Source: Proteobacteria bacterium UBA7420 (GTDB taxonomy: Bacteria; Pseudomonadota; Gammaproteobacteria; Magnimaribacterales; D2472). Taken from it: a DNA stretch of 18,364 bases. How positions within the stretch are numbered: the stretch's first letter is position 1; each line of letters opens with the position of its first letter. The stretch is from the NCBI GenBank assembly GCA_002469975.1, contig DKMG01000069.1, positions 1-18,364 of the forward strand, written 5' to 3'. The notes below the pieces were generated by a model. That model saw only the letters and a program-made list of their open reading frames with translations, was not told the DNA's origin and did not search any database. Below, in pieces: positions 1-6,447 of this stretch. The position numbers were made by a program, and so were the translations under genes.

Positions 1-789
1 ATCAAAAGAGCGACAGATATGTTTTTGGCGTCAAAAAAAGCTCTAGTCGTTGGATATGGAGATGTTGGCAAGGGCTCAGCTCTAAGCCTTGCGCAAGAAG
101 GCATGATAGTAAGAGTGGTAGAGTCAGATCCAATCTGTGCCATGCAAGCTTGTATGGATGGGTTCGAAGTTGTCTCCACCTATAATAATGGTGTTGTTAC
201 CAGAGATATCAAAGACATAAACATCCAGCTTCTAGGTGATACTGATCTAATAGTTACTACTACTGGAAACGTTAATGTCTGTGATGAGGCTATGCTCAGG
301 TCATTAAAAAATACAGCTGTGGTTTGTAATATTGGACATTTTGATAATGAGATTGATACGGCTTTCATGAGAGAAAAGTGGTACTGGGAAGAAATTAAAC
401 CCCAGGTTCATAGGGTATTCAGAGATACATCTCCAACTGGAACTCCAAATCTTCAGAGCAGAGATTATATCCTGTTGTTATCAGAGGGTAGGCTTATAAA
501 TCTTGGCAATGCTACAGGCCACCCAAGCAGAATCATGGATGGTTCGTTTGCTAACCAAGTTTTGGCTCAAATGTATCTATATGAGCAAGGCTTTGCCAAT
601 ATTAATGATGAGGATAAGAAAAATGAGATGCTCTCAGTAACAGTTCTTCCAAAGAAACTAGATGAAGAGGTTGCACAGCTTATGGTTGAAGGGTTTGGTG
701 GCACCATTACTAAGCTGACATCAGAGCAAGCAAGTTATATCAATGTGCCGGTTGATGGCCCGTTCAAAGAAGAAGAGTATAAATACTAA
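1..789 (+). CDS. ahcY: Adenosylhomocysteinase, 3' part (5' end outside window)
   Basis: S-adenosylhomocysteine hydrolase splits SAH reversibly into adenosine and homocysteine, clearing the product inhibitor of methyltransferases; it is a cytosolic NAD-dependent enzyme. The reading frame is open from base 1, so the gene is cut by the window edge; the first in-frame ATG at 19 is internal. The 262 visible residues begin with IKRATD, which holds the catalytic Lys (residue 2) and Asp (residue 6) known from the family. The NAD-binding loop GYGDVGKG follows at residues 18-25. Further family blocks are NIGHFDNEID, the NLGNATGHP active-site loop and the C-terminal PFKEEEYKY tail, which reaches the NAD site of the partner subunit in known structures. 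About the last 60% of the enzyme is present and looks intact. A strong hairpin terminator follows 34 bases after the stop. Confidence 0.97.
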   Translation: MKRATDMFLASKKALVVGYGDVGKGSALSLAQEGMIVRVVESDPICAMQACMDGFEVVSTYNNGVVTRDIKDINIQLLGDTDLIVTTTGNVNVCDEAMLRSLKNTAVVCNIGHFDNEIDTAFMREKWYWEEIKPQVHRVFRDTSPTGTPNLQSRDYILLLSEGRLINLGNATGHPSRIMDGSFANQVLAQMYLYEQGFANINDEDKKNEMLSVTVLPKKLDEEVAQLMVEGFGGTITKLTSEQASYINVPVDGPFKEEEYKY

Positions 790-816
790 TAATTAGTTTT
801 TTTCTCTTTAATTAAT

Positions 817-822
817 CATAAT
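817..822 (+). promoter_or_regulatory. Possible -10 element (CATAAT) for the lptM-lysA transcript
   Basis: CATAAT matches the sigma70 -10 consensus at five of six positions. No good -35 box lies 16-18 bases upstream, so this is weak. If used, transcription would start about base 829, on or next to the lptM start codon, giving a nearly leaderless message that lacks the left arm of the ahcY terminator. This is inference from sequence only. Confidence 0.3.
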
Positions 823-823
823 A

Positions 824-849
824 GGCGAATGAAAATTCGCCTTTTTTTT
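824..849 (+). terminator. Rho-independent terminator of ahcY
   Basis: A perfect 7-bp stem (GGCGAAT at 824-830 and ATTCGCC at 835-841) closes a GAAA tetraloop (831-834) and is followed at once by eight T residues (842-849). This is a textbook intrinsic terminator. Its right arm and T tract also encode residues 3-7 of the small lptM reading frame that starts at 829, so the two features overlap. Confidence 0.9.
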
Positions 850-933
850 ATCCTTGCAACTATTAGCATTGTAACTGCCAGTTGCGGCATGAAAGCTCCT
901 ATTCCATCGTACCTTTTAACCATCATTCAATAG
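829..933 (+). CDS. lptM: LptM-type small lipoprotein (LPAM_2 family, formerly YifL/LppL)
   Basis: A 34-residue frame starting MKIRLFFILA has a short basic N-terminus, a hydrophobic stretch and a lipobox ending TAS-C (Cys19), followed by CGMKAPIP. That matches the family signature C-G-x-K-G-P-L/I, with Ala in place of the usual second Gly. In E. coli, LptM is an outer-membrane lipoprotein that binds the LPS translocon LptD/LptE and helps LptD reach its correct disulfide pattern. The position just before lysA-dapF equals lppL in Pseudomonas and yifL before dapF in E. coli, which strongly supports the call. The mature part would be only 16 residues, much shorter than E. coli LptM, so it is close to a bare signature. 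No clear Shine-Dalgarno is visible. The start codon lies inside the stem/loop of the ahcY terminator. lysA starts 7 bases after the stop. Confidence 0.8.
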   Translation: MKIRLFFILATISIVTASCGMKAPIPSYLLTIIQ

Positions 934-940
934 CAAATAC

Positions 941-2176
941 ATGGATTACTTTAATTACAAACAGGATGTGCTATTTGCAGAGGAAGTATCCTTAAAAGAT
1001 ATCGCAGATGAGCATGGCACTCCATCATATGTATACTCTCGCGCTACACTGGAACGTCATGCAAAAGCATACACAAATTCTTTTAAGGCAATGGATGGTC
1101 TTGTATGTTTTTCTGTAAAAGCGCTTTCAAATATTTCAATTTTAAAGGTTCTTAAAGATTGTAATTGTGGATTTGATATTGTTTCTGGCGGAGAGTTACA
1201 TAGAGCCTTGTTGGCTGGTGCAGATCCTCAGAAAATAATTTTTTCTGGCGTGGGAAAATCTGAAGCGGAAATGGCTGCGGGTATTGAGCAGGGAATCTTA
1301 TCTTTTAATATTGAGTCTGAGAGTGAGCTGATGCGACTTGAAAGAGTTGCAGCTGAGATGAAAAAAATAGCCCCCATAGCTATTAGATTCAACCCAGGGG
1401 TAGATGCAGGGGTGCATGAATTTACTAAAACAGGCAGGAAATCAGATAAATTTGGCGTGAGCATTGAAGATACCATAGGATTGGTAAAACACTGCATTGA
1501 GAGCAAATACTTGAGTATGGTCGGGTTAACTTGCCATATTGGATCGCAAATTACAGAGCTAGAGAAATTTGAGCAAGCCGCTCACCAGTCATTGAAGATG
1601 CTTTGTGAGGTTGAGGCGCTAGGGGCCACGTTAAATTTTATAGATATGGGGGGTGGCCTGGGAGTAACCTATATGGATGAAAAAACTATTCAGCCTGATG
1701 AGCTAATCCAATGTTATGAAAGGGTATTTCAAGGCAGATCAGAAAGACTAATTGTGGAGCCAGGTAGATCTATTTCTGCAAATGCTGGGGTCATGATTAC
1801 CAAAGTAGAGTATGAAAAAGAAAAATTTCTTATTACGGACGCAGCTATGAACGATTTATTGCGTCCGGCCTTATATCAAGCGCATCACGATGTTTGGCAG
1901 GTCAGAAAGAACAACCTTGAGCCAAAAAATTATAATGTTGTTGGGCCCATATGTGAGACAGGTGATTTTCTTGCAAAGAATGTCGCTCTCAGTGCCGGTG
2001 AGGGAGATTTGCTGGCTATTAAAACAGTAGGGGCTTATGGCTTTGTAATGAGCTCAAACTATAATTCACGGCCGAGAGCTGCAGAAATTCTTGTAGATAA
2101 AGATCAATTTAGTCTAATTAGAAAAAGAGAGGATTTCTCAGATTTAACTGCACTTGAGGAGCAGCCGAATGATTAA
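941..2176 (+). CDS. lysA: Diaminopimelate decarboxylase
   Basis: This PLP enzyme decarboxylates meso-diaminopimelate to L-lysine, the last lysine step. At 411 residues it has normal length. Visible motifs are the PLP-lysine block SVKALSN (Lys60; the usual Asn of VKANSN is Leu here), HIGSQI (His199), the glycine-rich phosphate-binding loop GGGLG (237-241), EPGRS (from Glu273) and CETGDF (Cys338 near the substrate site, contributed across the dimer in known structures). The fold is an alanine-racemase-like barrel followed by a C-terminal beta domain. The ATG at 941 has no obvious Shine-Dalgarno and lies 7 bases after lptM, so translation may be coupled. The last 8 bases overlap dapF, whose ribosome binding site lies in the lysA 3' end. 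Consecutive lysA and dapF steps are thus made from one message. Confidence 0.97.
   Translation: MDYFNYKQDVLFAEEVSLKDIADEHGTPSYVYSRATLERHAKAYTNSFKAMDGLVCFSVKALSNISILKVLKDCNCGFDIVSGGELHRALLAGADPQKIIFSGVGKSEAEMAAGIEQGILSFNIESESELMRLERVAAEMKKIAPIAIRFNPGVDAGVHEFTKTGRKSDKFGVSIEDTIGLVKHCIESKYLSMVGLTCHIGSQITELEKFEQAAHQSLKMLCEVEALGATLNFIDMGGGLGVTYMDEKTIQPDELIQCYERVFQGRSERLIVEPGRSISANAGVMITKVEYEKEKFLITDAAMNDLLRPALYQAHHDVWQVRKNNLEPKNYNVVGPICETGDFLAKNVALSAGEGDLLAIKTVGAYGFVMSSNYNSRPRAAEILVDKDQFSLIRKREDFSDLTALEEQPND
2157..2161 (+). promoter_or_regulatory. Shine-Dalgarno AGGAG deciding the dapF start
   Basis: AGGAG lies 7 bases before the ATG at 2169, inside the end of lysA. It supports the ATG over an in-frame TTG at 2154, which would place the Shine-Dalgarno inside the coding frame. 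Confidence 0.8.
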
Positions 2177-2954
2177 ATTTAAAAAGATGCATGGAAACGG
2201 CAATGATTTTGTTGTTATTGAAAACCTCACTAAAACTCAATCTCTCACTAAAGCTCAGATAATAAAAATAGGGAACAGGAAAAAAGGTATTGGATTTGAT
2301 CAGCTGATCACCATCAATCCTCCCAAAAAAGATCATCATGATTTGCATATTAGGTTTTTTAATACTGATGGCTCGGAGGCTAGCATGTGCTTGAATGGCG
2401 TGCGATCTGTTGGAGCATTTGTTTGGGAGGCAGGCTTGCTTCCTAAAAAAGCAATGATCCTTGGAACCAACTCTCAAGAAATAGAAATACTGCCAGCTAC
2501 ATCTAAATTTGTCCGAGCTATCATTGCCAAACCTGTCATGGAAGAAATTCCAACAATAGAAAAAAAACACCTTGAGAAATGCGGCATCAACAAAGCTCAA
2601 TTTGTAAATGCAGGGAATTTTCATTTGTTGGTTGAGGTAAATAAAACAGAAGCTTATGACCTTGCAAGTATTTGTGGGCTGTTAAGAAAAAGAGTTTTTT
2701 TTAAAAATATAAATATATCTCTGTTTAATAAGTCTGAGGGGAATGTGTCCCTAAGAACCAATGAGGCTGGCGCTGGAGAGACATTATCTTGTGGCTCTGC
2801 TTCTGCGGCTATTGCGAGCTTATATATTAAAAAAAATAAAAAATTTACAGTGTCGTCTGCGGGTGGCTCTGTTTCACTAAGATTGGCAGGTGATAAACTT
2901 GAAATGACTGGGCCGGCTGAATTTATTTATGAGGGTGTATGGATCAAAAATTAA
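2169..2954 (+). CDS. dapF: Diaminopimelate epimerase
   Basis: DapF converts LL- to meso-diaminopimelate, the substrate of LysA and the cross-linking residue of peptidoglycan; it is cytosolic and cofactor-free, using two cysteines as acid and base. The protein has 261 residues (typical members about 275). It starts MIKFKKMHGNGNDF, the classic N-terminal block. Both catalytic cysteines are present: Cys74 in SMCLNGVRS and Cys208 in GETLSCGSAS. Both surrounding motifs are unusual: the family normally has CGNG around the first and CGTGA around the second. The gene is especially AT-rich, with A and T runs (T8 at 2695-2702). The start at 2169 is chosen on the AGGAG and the conserved N-terminus. It overlaps lysA by 8 and the DUF484 gene by 16 bases. 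Confidence 0.94.
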   Translation: MIKFKKMHGNGNDFVVIENLTKTQSLTKAQIIKIGNRKKGIGFDQLITINPPKKDHHDLHIRFFNTDGSEASMCLNGVRSVGAFVWEAGLLPKKAMILGTNSQEIEILPATSKFVRAIIAKPVMEEIPTIEKKHLEKCGINKAQFVNAGNFHLLVEVNKTEAYDLASICGLLRKRVFFKNINISLFNKSEGNVSLRTNEAGAGETLSCGSASAAIASLYIKKNKKFTVSSAGGSVSLRLAGDKLEMTGPAEFIYEGVWIKN

Positions 2955-3568
2955 CGTCAAAAGAAGTGGAGCTTTATCTCTTAGAAAATACAGAATTTTT
3001 TCTATCAAGAGAGTCCCTAGTAGGTGAGCTAAGCTTTAAGCATGACATTGGGGAGGCTTCATCTCTTTTAGAGATGCAAGTTAAACGTCTAAGAGATGAG
3101 CAAACAAGGTTAATGGAGATGCTCACTAACTTTGTTTCAACAGGCCAAGATAATGCAAACCTCTTTTTAAAGTCGAAAGCTCTCACTTTGTCACTTATTC
3201 AAGCCAAGGACCTAGGCGCCGTTATTGCAATAGTAGAAAATTTTTTTAAAGAAGTGATTGGGGCAGATCAATGTAAGTTAGAGCTTGCATCAAATACTGA
3301 GATACAAAAATTAGAAGTGGCTACTTCGCTTGAAATGAATAAGAATTCAATTCATATGGGCCCACTCTCTAAAGAGAAAATGCATCTCTTGTTTGGTGAC
3401 ACAAACATGCTATCTGGGGTTATCTGTGTCTTTACAGTCAATCATAAGTTTGGCCTTCTTAAAATTGGCTCTACAAATCAAACAAAATATTTGGGAGATG
3501 GTGACACAACCTTTATTGAGTATATTAGAGATGTCATCGCAAGTATCATTGAATTAAAAGATGTATGA
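2939..3568 (+). CDS. DUF484 family protein (YigA-like)
   Basis: The 209-residue cytosolic protein matches the DUF484 family (E. coli YigA), whose function is not established. The N-terminal block has the family pattern of a short helix YLLENTEFFL, then the SLLEMQVKRLRDEQTRL segment (about residues 42-58), a predicted coiled coil rich in charged residues. The rest, from about residue 75, resembles the GAF-like fold assigned to this family, with no obvious catalytic motif. It sits between dapF and xerC as in E. coli and Pseudomonas, a linkage kept across gammaproteobacteria. It overlaps dapF by 16 bases and touches xerC through an ATGA stop/start. Product identity is firm from context and N-terminal pattern; role is unknown. 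Confidence 0.85.
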   Translation: MDQKLTSKEVELYLLENTEFFLSRESLVGELSFKHDIGEASSLLEMQVKRLRDEQTRLMEMLTNFVSTGQDNANLFLKSKALTLSLIQAKDLGAVIAIVENFFKEVIGADQCKLELASNTEIQKLEVATSLEMNKNSIHMGPLSKEKMHLLFGDTNMLSGVICVFTVNHKFGLLKIGSTNQTKYLGDGDTTFIEYIRDVIASIIELKDV

Positions 3569-4479
3569 GTGAAAAGAAATTTTTTCTTCTTCAAAATATT
3601 TCTGATTACTTAAACTTTTTGAGTAACATCAAAGGTTTGGCAAAGAACACAACACTGTCCTATCAAAGAGATCTAGTAAAATTTTCATCTTTTGCTCAAT
3701 CTCAAAATATTACTAATTTTGAAATGTTAACAGAAGAAATCTGCTCTGGATGGATTGCCAATCTATTTGAAAGCAGTGTTAATGCTCGAAGCATTCAACG
3801 ACATATCTCATCTGTTAAAGGTTTTTTTAATTATGCGATCAAACATGGCCTGATACTCAACTCCCCCTTTGAATTGATTGGTTCGCCTAAATCTCCAAAT
3901 TATTTACCTAGCGTGCTTTCACCAGAAGATATTGAGCAACTACTCAATTTCAAGCCGAAGAATGCTCAAGAAATAAGAGATATGGCAATTGTTGAATTAA
4001 TTTACTCTAGTGGTCTCAGGGTATCTGAGGCTATTAATGTTAATTTAAATGATTTTGAGGAATCAAAAGATTTTTTAAGAGTGCTGGGCAAGGGATCTAA
4101 AACTCGACTGGTGCCAGTGGGTCGCTTTGCACAATCTGCCATCAATAAATGGATTAATAAAAGAAAGACTCTTGCTACTGTTGATGAGGCATTATTTGTA
4201 AATTTAAGAGGAAAAAGGATTTCTGCAAGAAGTATTCAGGAAAGAATTAAGCATTTGGCTTTGAGGCAAGGCCTGCCTCCTGTTAACCCCCACATGTTGA
4301 GGCATAGTTTTGCAACGCATTTGCTAGAATCAAGTGGAGATTTAAGAAGTATTCAGGAATTACTGGGTCATAGCTCCCTTTCTACTACTCAGATATATAC
4401 TCGATTAGATTATCAGCATTTAATAAAAGTCTATGAGAAATCTCACCCTCGCGCAACAAAAATAAATGTCTCAAATTAA
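3565..4479 (+). CDS. xerC: Tyrosine recombinase XerC
   Basis: XerC works with XerD to resolve chromosome dimers at dif, with FtsK, near the division septum. The 304-residue length is normal. The N-terminal SAM-like core-binding domain covers about residues 8-95. The C-terminal catalytic domain carries the full active-site set: Arg152 (SSGLRVSEA), Lys176 (GKGSKTR), His243 and Arg246 (HMLRHSFATH), His269 (LLGHSS) and the nucleophile Tyr278 (TTQIYTRL). Position after dapF and the DUF484 gene marks it as XerC rather than XerD or a phage integrase. Start and stop overlap both neighbours (4 bases upstream, 14 downstream). No partner dif site is seen here; it would be expected near the replication terminus. 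Confidence 0.96.
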   Translation: MSEKKFFLLQNISDYLNFLSNIKGLAKNTTLSYQRDLVKFSSFAQSQNITNFEMLTEEICSGWIANLFESSVNARSIQRHISSVKGFFNYAIKHGLILNSPFELIGSPKSPNYLPSVLSPEDIEQLLNFKPKNAQEIRDMAIVELIYSSGLRVSEAINVNLNDFEESKDFLRVLGKGSKTRLVPVGRFAQSAINKWINKRKTLATVDEALFVNLRGKRISARSIQERIKHLALRQGLPPVNPHMLRHSFATHLLESSGDLRSIQELLGHSSLSTTQIYTRLDYQHLIKVYEKSHPRATKINVSN

Positions 4480-5173
4480 ATTAATTACCTTTGATCTAGA
4501 CGATACCTTTTGGGATATTAAAAGCGTGATTATTTCTGCGGAAAAAAATTCTCGAGCATGGCTAGGCAGTAGAGTATCCAAGAAAATCAACTGGGGGTCT
4601 TTTGAAGACTTCATGAGTATAAGACAAGAGCTGATCAAGGATGATCCAAGGCTTACCTATGATTTAGGCTTGTTAAGACAAAAAACTATTTGCCATCATC
4701 TCAAGGACCACATTCATAATCATCATGAATTAGAGCAACTCGTAGATGAGGCTTATAAGTTTTTTCTAGAAGAGCGCCATAAGGTTGTTTTTTTTGATCA
4801 GGTCTTAAATACACTAGAGGTGCTTGCAAAAAATTATACTCTGGGCGTTCTAACCAATGGCAACGCAGATATTCATAAACTCGGCATTGGGCATTTATTT
4901 AATTTTTCTATCTCTTCTATTGATGTCCAGAATAACAAGCCAGATCCTGCACATTTTAAAGCAGCCAAAGAGATCTCAGGGATAGATTTTTCTCAGACAC
5001 TGCATGTGGGAGATGATCCTTTGTGCGATATTCAGGGAGCGAGAAATCTTGGTATTAATACCATGTGGTTTAATTTAAATGGTCTAGTTTGGGATGCAGA
5101 CAACAATCCTCCGAATGAATTTAATCATTGGTCAGAATTTATCAAGTTGCTATCATTGCATTATGAGCAATAA
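4466..5173 (+). CDS. HAD-superfamily hydrolase (YigB-like)
   Basis: The 235-residue protein is a haloacid-dehalogenase-type phosphatase. Motif I is FDLDDT (nucleophile Asp10, acid/base Asp12), motif II is in LTNGN, motif III Lys lies in NKPDP and motif IV is GDDPLCD. A helical C1-type cap lies between motifs I and II. E. coli YigB, found at the same place after xerC, dephosphorylates 5-amino-6-(5-phospho-D-ribitylamino)uracil in riboflavin synthesis; the order xerC-HAD is also kept in Pseudomonas. Substrate is inferred from synteny only, since HAD enzymes are often promiscuous. After the first aspartate pair the sequence is TFWD rather than the more usual TLYD. It begins inside xerC (14-base overlap) and its end overlaps ubiK by 11 bases. 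Confidence 0.88.
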   Translation: MSQIKLITFDLDDTFWDIKSVIISAEKNSRAWLGSRVSKKINWGSFEDFMSIRQELIKDDPRLTYDLGLLRQKTICHHLKDHIHNHHELEQLVDEAYKFFLEERHKVVFFDQVLNTLEVLAKNYTLGVLTNGNADIHKLGIGHLFNFSISSIDVQNNKPDPAHFKAAKEISGIDFSQTLHVGDDPLCDIQGARNLGINTMWFNLNGLVWDADNNPPNEFNHWSEFIKLLSLHYEQ

Positions 5174-5414
5174 AGATACCTTTGATGCGTTTGTAAGCAT
5201 TGTGCAAGACAAGCTGATTGAATTTTCAGATGTAGCTGGCAAACCGGGGCTGAATATACTGAAAGGTGAGATGCAAGAAAAATTTGATGCTCTGGTTAAA
5301 TCCCAGGGATATGTGACGACTAAGGATTACCAGATGCTAGAAGCTTTGGCTGCTAAACTCGAGGCAAGAATAGATACTTTGGAGAAGCTATTAGAGGAGG
5401 ATAAGGCTAAATAG
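5163..5414 (+). CDS. ubiK: Ubiquinone biosynthesis accessory factor UbiK (BMFP/YqiC family)
   Basis: This 83-residue protein matches the membrane-fusogenic BMFP family. In E. coli and Salmonella, UbiK binds UbiJ and assists the soluble Ubi complex that makes ubiquinone under aerobic conditions. The visible pattern is an amphipathic N-terminal helix (about residues 4-22), a middle segment GYVTTKDY matching the family's L-V-T-R-E-E-F motif, and a C-terminal coiled coil LEALAAKLEARIDTLEKLLEE typical of its trimerisation helix. The ATG at 5163 is chosen because the family begins here; a longer in-frame opening from 5094 lies inside the HAD gene and is out of pattern. It overlaps the HAD stop by 11 bases without a Shine-Dalgarno, suggesting coupled translation. 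Its stop overlaps the convergent cytochrome gene by 8 bases. Confidence 0.85.
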   Translation: MSNKDTFDAFVSIVQDKLIEFSDVAGKPGLNILKGEMQEKFDALVKSQGYVTTKDYQMLEALAAKLEARIDTLEKLLEEDKAK

Positions 5415-5817
5415 CATCCAGCATATACTGAACAGCAATGCCGATCTCTTCCTTGGTGCAGTCTGCACATAAACCTTTTGCAGGCATTCCATTAATACCA
5501 TTCCAGGCATTATCCACAAGCATCTCATAGCCCTTGGATTGTCTAGACTCCCATTGAGATTGATTTCCCAAAACAGGGGATCCAGCTACTCCAGAAGTAT
5601 GACAAGCGGCACACCCAGTTGAATAAATATCTTCAGCAGATCGCGAAGCGCCACCGGCAGCTAATGTTATTGCCGTTGATTGTCCACAGGATTCGCCTTC
5701 CAGACAAACTGCAATAGGACTGCTCAATCTCGATTCCATCATCTCATCATATTTTTTTCCATTAAAAAATAGAACTAGTGCCAGTGTAATAACAAATAAT
5801 GGTGCGATTTTTTTCAT
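5407..5817 (-). CDS. Cytochrome c5-like monoheme protein
   Basis: The 136-residue protein has an N-terminal hydrophobic segment (about residues 4-18) acting as signal or membrane anchor, so the heme domain is periplasmic. The heme site is CAACH (Cys69, Cys72, His73), with Met111 in GINGMPAKG as likely axial ligand. CADC (Cys117 and Cys120) near the end matches the conserved disulfide of cytochrome c5. An extra cysteine pair (Cys38, Cys44) lies in the linker before the heme domain. Cytochromes c5 shuttle electrons to terminal oxidases. It is the third gene of the c4-dsbA-c5 run, 12 bases after dsbA. Having two likely disulfides beside dsbA makes a functional link plausible. Its 3' end collides with ubiK, with no terminator between. 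Confidence 0.88.
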   Translation of the reverse strand: MKKIAPLFVITLALVLFFNGKKYDEMMESRLSSPIAVCLEGESCGQSTAITLAAGGASRSAEDIYSTGCAACHTSGVAGSPVLGNQSQWESRQSKGYEMLVDNAWNGINGMPAKGLCADCTKEEIGIAVQYMLDAI

Positions 5818-5829
5818 AATATATAACTT

Positions 5830-6447
5830 TTAAGAAACAGGTTTTTGAAGCTCAATCACGTGATCTGCTACCTTCAGCATTTCTGAGTGTGATCTCTTGC
5901 CTTCTATTTTATACTGGCCATCAACAAAAAGCATTGGAACAGCCGTAACTTTTAGCTGTCTTGATAGTTCTATTGCCCGCTTTACTTTTTGTTTTACAGA
6001 GAAAGAGTTCATCTGCTTCTTAATCTGATCCCTTTCAAGATCAAAAGTTTCAAGAAATGTAATAATTGCTTCATCACTTGAAAGATAATTTGATTCTTTG
6101 TGAATGGATGTAAAAACAGCAGTATGTGCTTTTTGTCCCAATTCAAAAGCCTCTACCGTATAGAATAATTTAGCATGAAGTTGGTGAGCTGGTCCCCAGG
6201 TAACAGGCATCTTTGTAAGTTTCACGCTGCTGTCTTGCTTGCTAGACCAGTTTTCAATAACTGGTTCAAGGTTATAACAATGTCCACAACCGTACCAAAA
6301 AACCTCTAAAACCTCGACCACGCCATCCTGCTTCACAGGAAGAGGCCTAGAAATAGAGCCGTAATCTCTCCCTAACTTATACTCAGCATGAACGCTTAGG
6401 GCAGAAAATAATAATAGGAATGTTAAACAGTATTTGTGGTATTTCAT
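5830..6447 (-). CDS. dsbA: Thiol:disulfide interchange protein DsbA
   Basis: DsbA is the periplasmic oxidase that inserts disulfides into exported proteins and is reoxidised by DsbB. The 205-residue precursor has a signal peptide (about 1-21, likely cleaved after SVHA). The thioredoxin-fold active site is CGHC (Cys54, Cys57) in FWYGCGHC; E. coli DsbA has CPHC, while CGHC is common in Pseudomonas-like DsbA. The helical insert follows, and the cis-proline loop is TAVPMLF (Pro171). All catalytic elements are present. The start overlaps the cytochrome c4 stop by 4 bases (ATGA), so the two are translationally coupled. The same c4-dsbA pairing near engB and polA is known in Pseudomonas. dsbB lies 5.5 kb away in this window. 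Confidence 0.96.
   Translation of the reverse strand: MKYHKYCLTFLLLFSALSVHAEYKLGRDYGSISRPLPVKQDGVVEVLEVFWYGCGHCYNLEPVIENWSSKQDSSVKLTKMPVTWGPAHQLHAKLFYTVEAFELGQKAHTAVFTSIHKESNYLSSDEAIITFLETFDLERDQIKKQMNSFSVKQKVKRAIELSRQLKVTAVPMLFVDGQYKIEGKRSHSEMLKVADHVIELQKPVS

Noticed and set aside
2154..2168. TTG at 2154 as an upstream start of dapF
   Set aside because: It would put the AGGAG inside the coding frame; the ATG at 2169 has ideal spacing and matches the conserved N-terminus.
2118..2624. A 168-residue minus-strand open frame opposite dapF
   Set aside because: It lies wholly across the lysA end and dapF, whose products have clear family motifs; the translated sequence shows no recognisable domain and no promoter or start signal.
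3565..4479. Phage integrase or integron-type recombinase
   Set aside because: The context dapF-DUF484-xerC-HAD and the typical 304-residue length identify housekeeping XerC; no attachment site or cargo genes are present.
5094..5162. N-terminal extension of UbiK from 5094
   Set aside because: It overlaps 69 more bases of the HAD gene and does not match UbiK; the ATG at 5163 gives the expected 83 residues.
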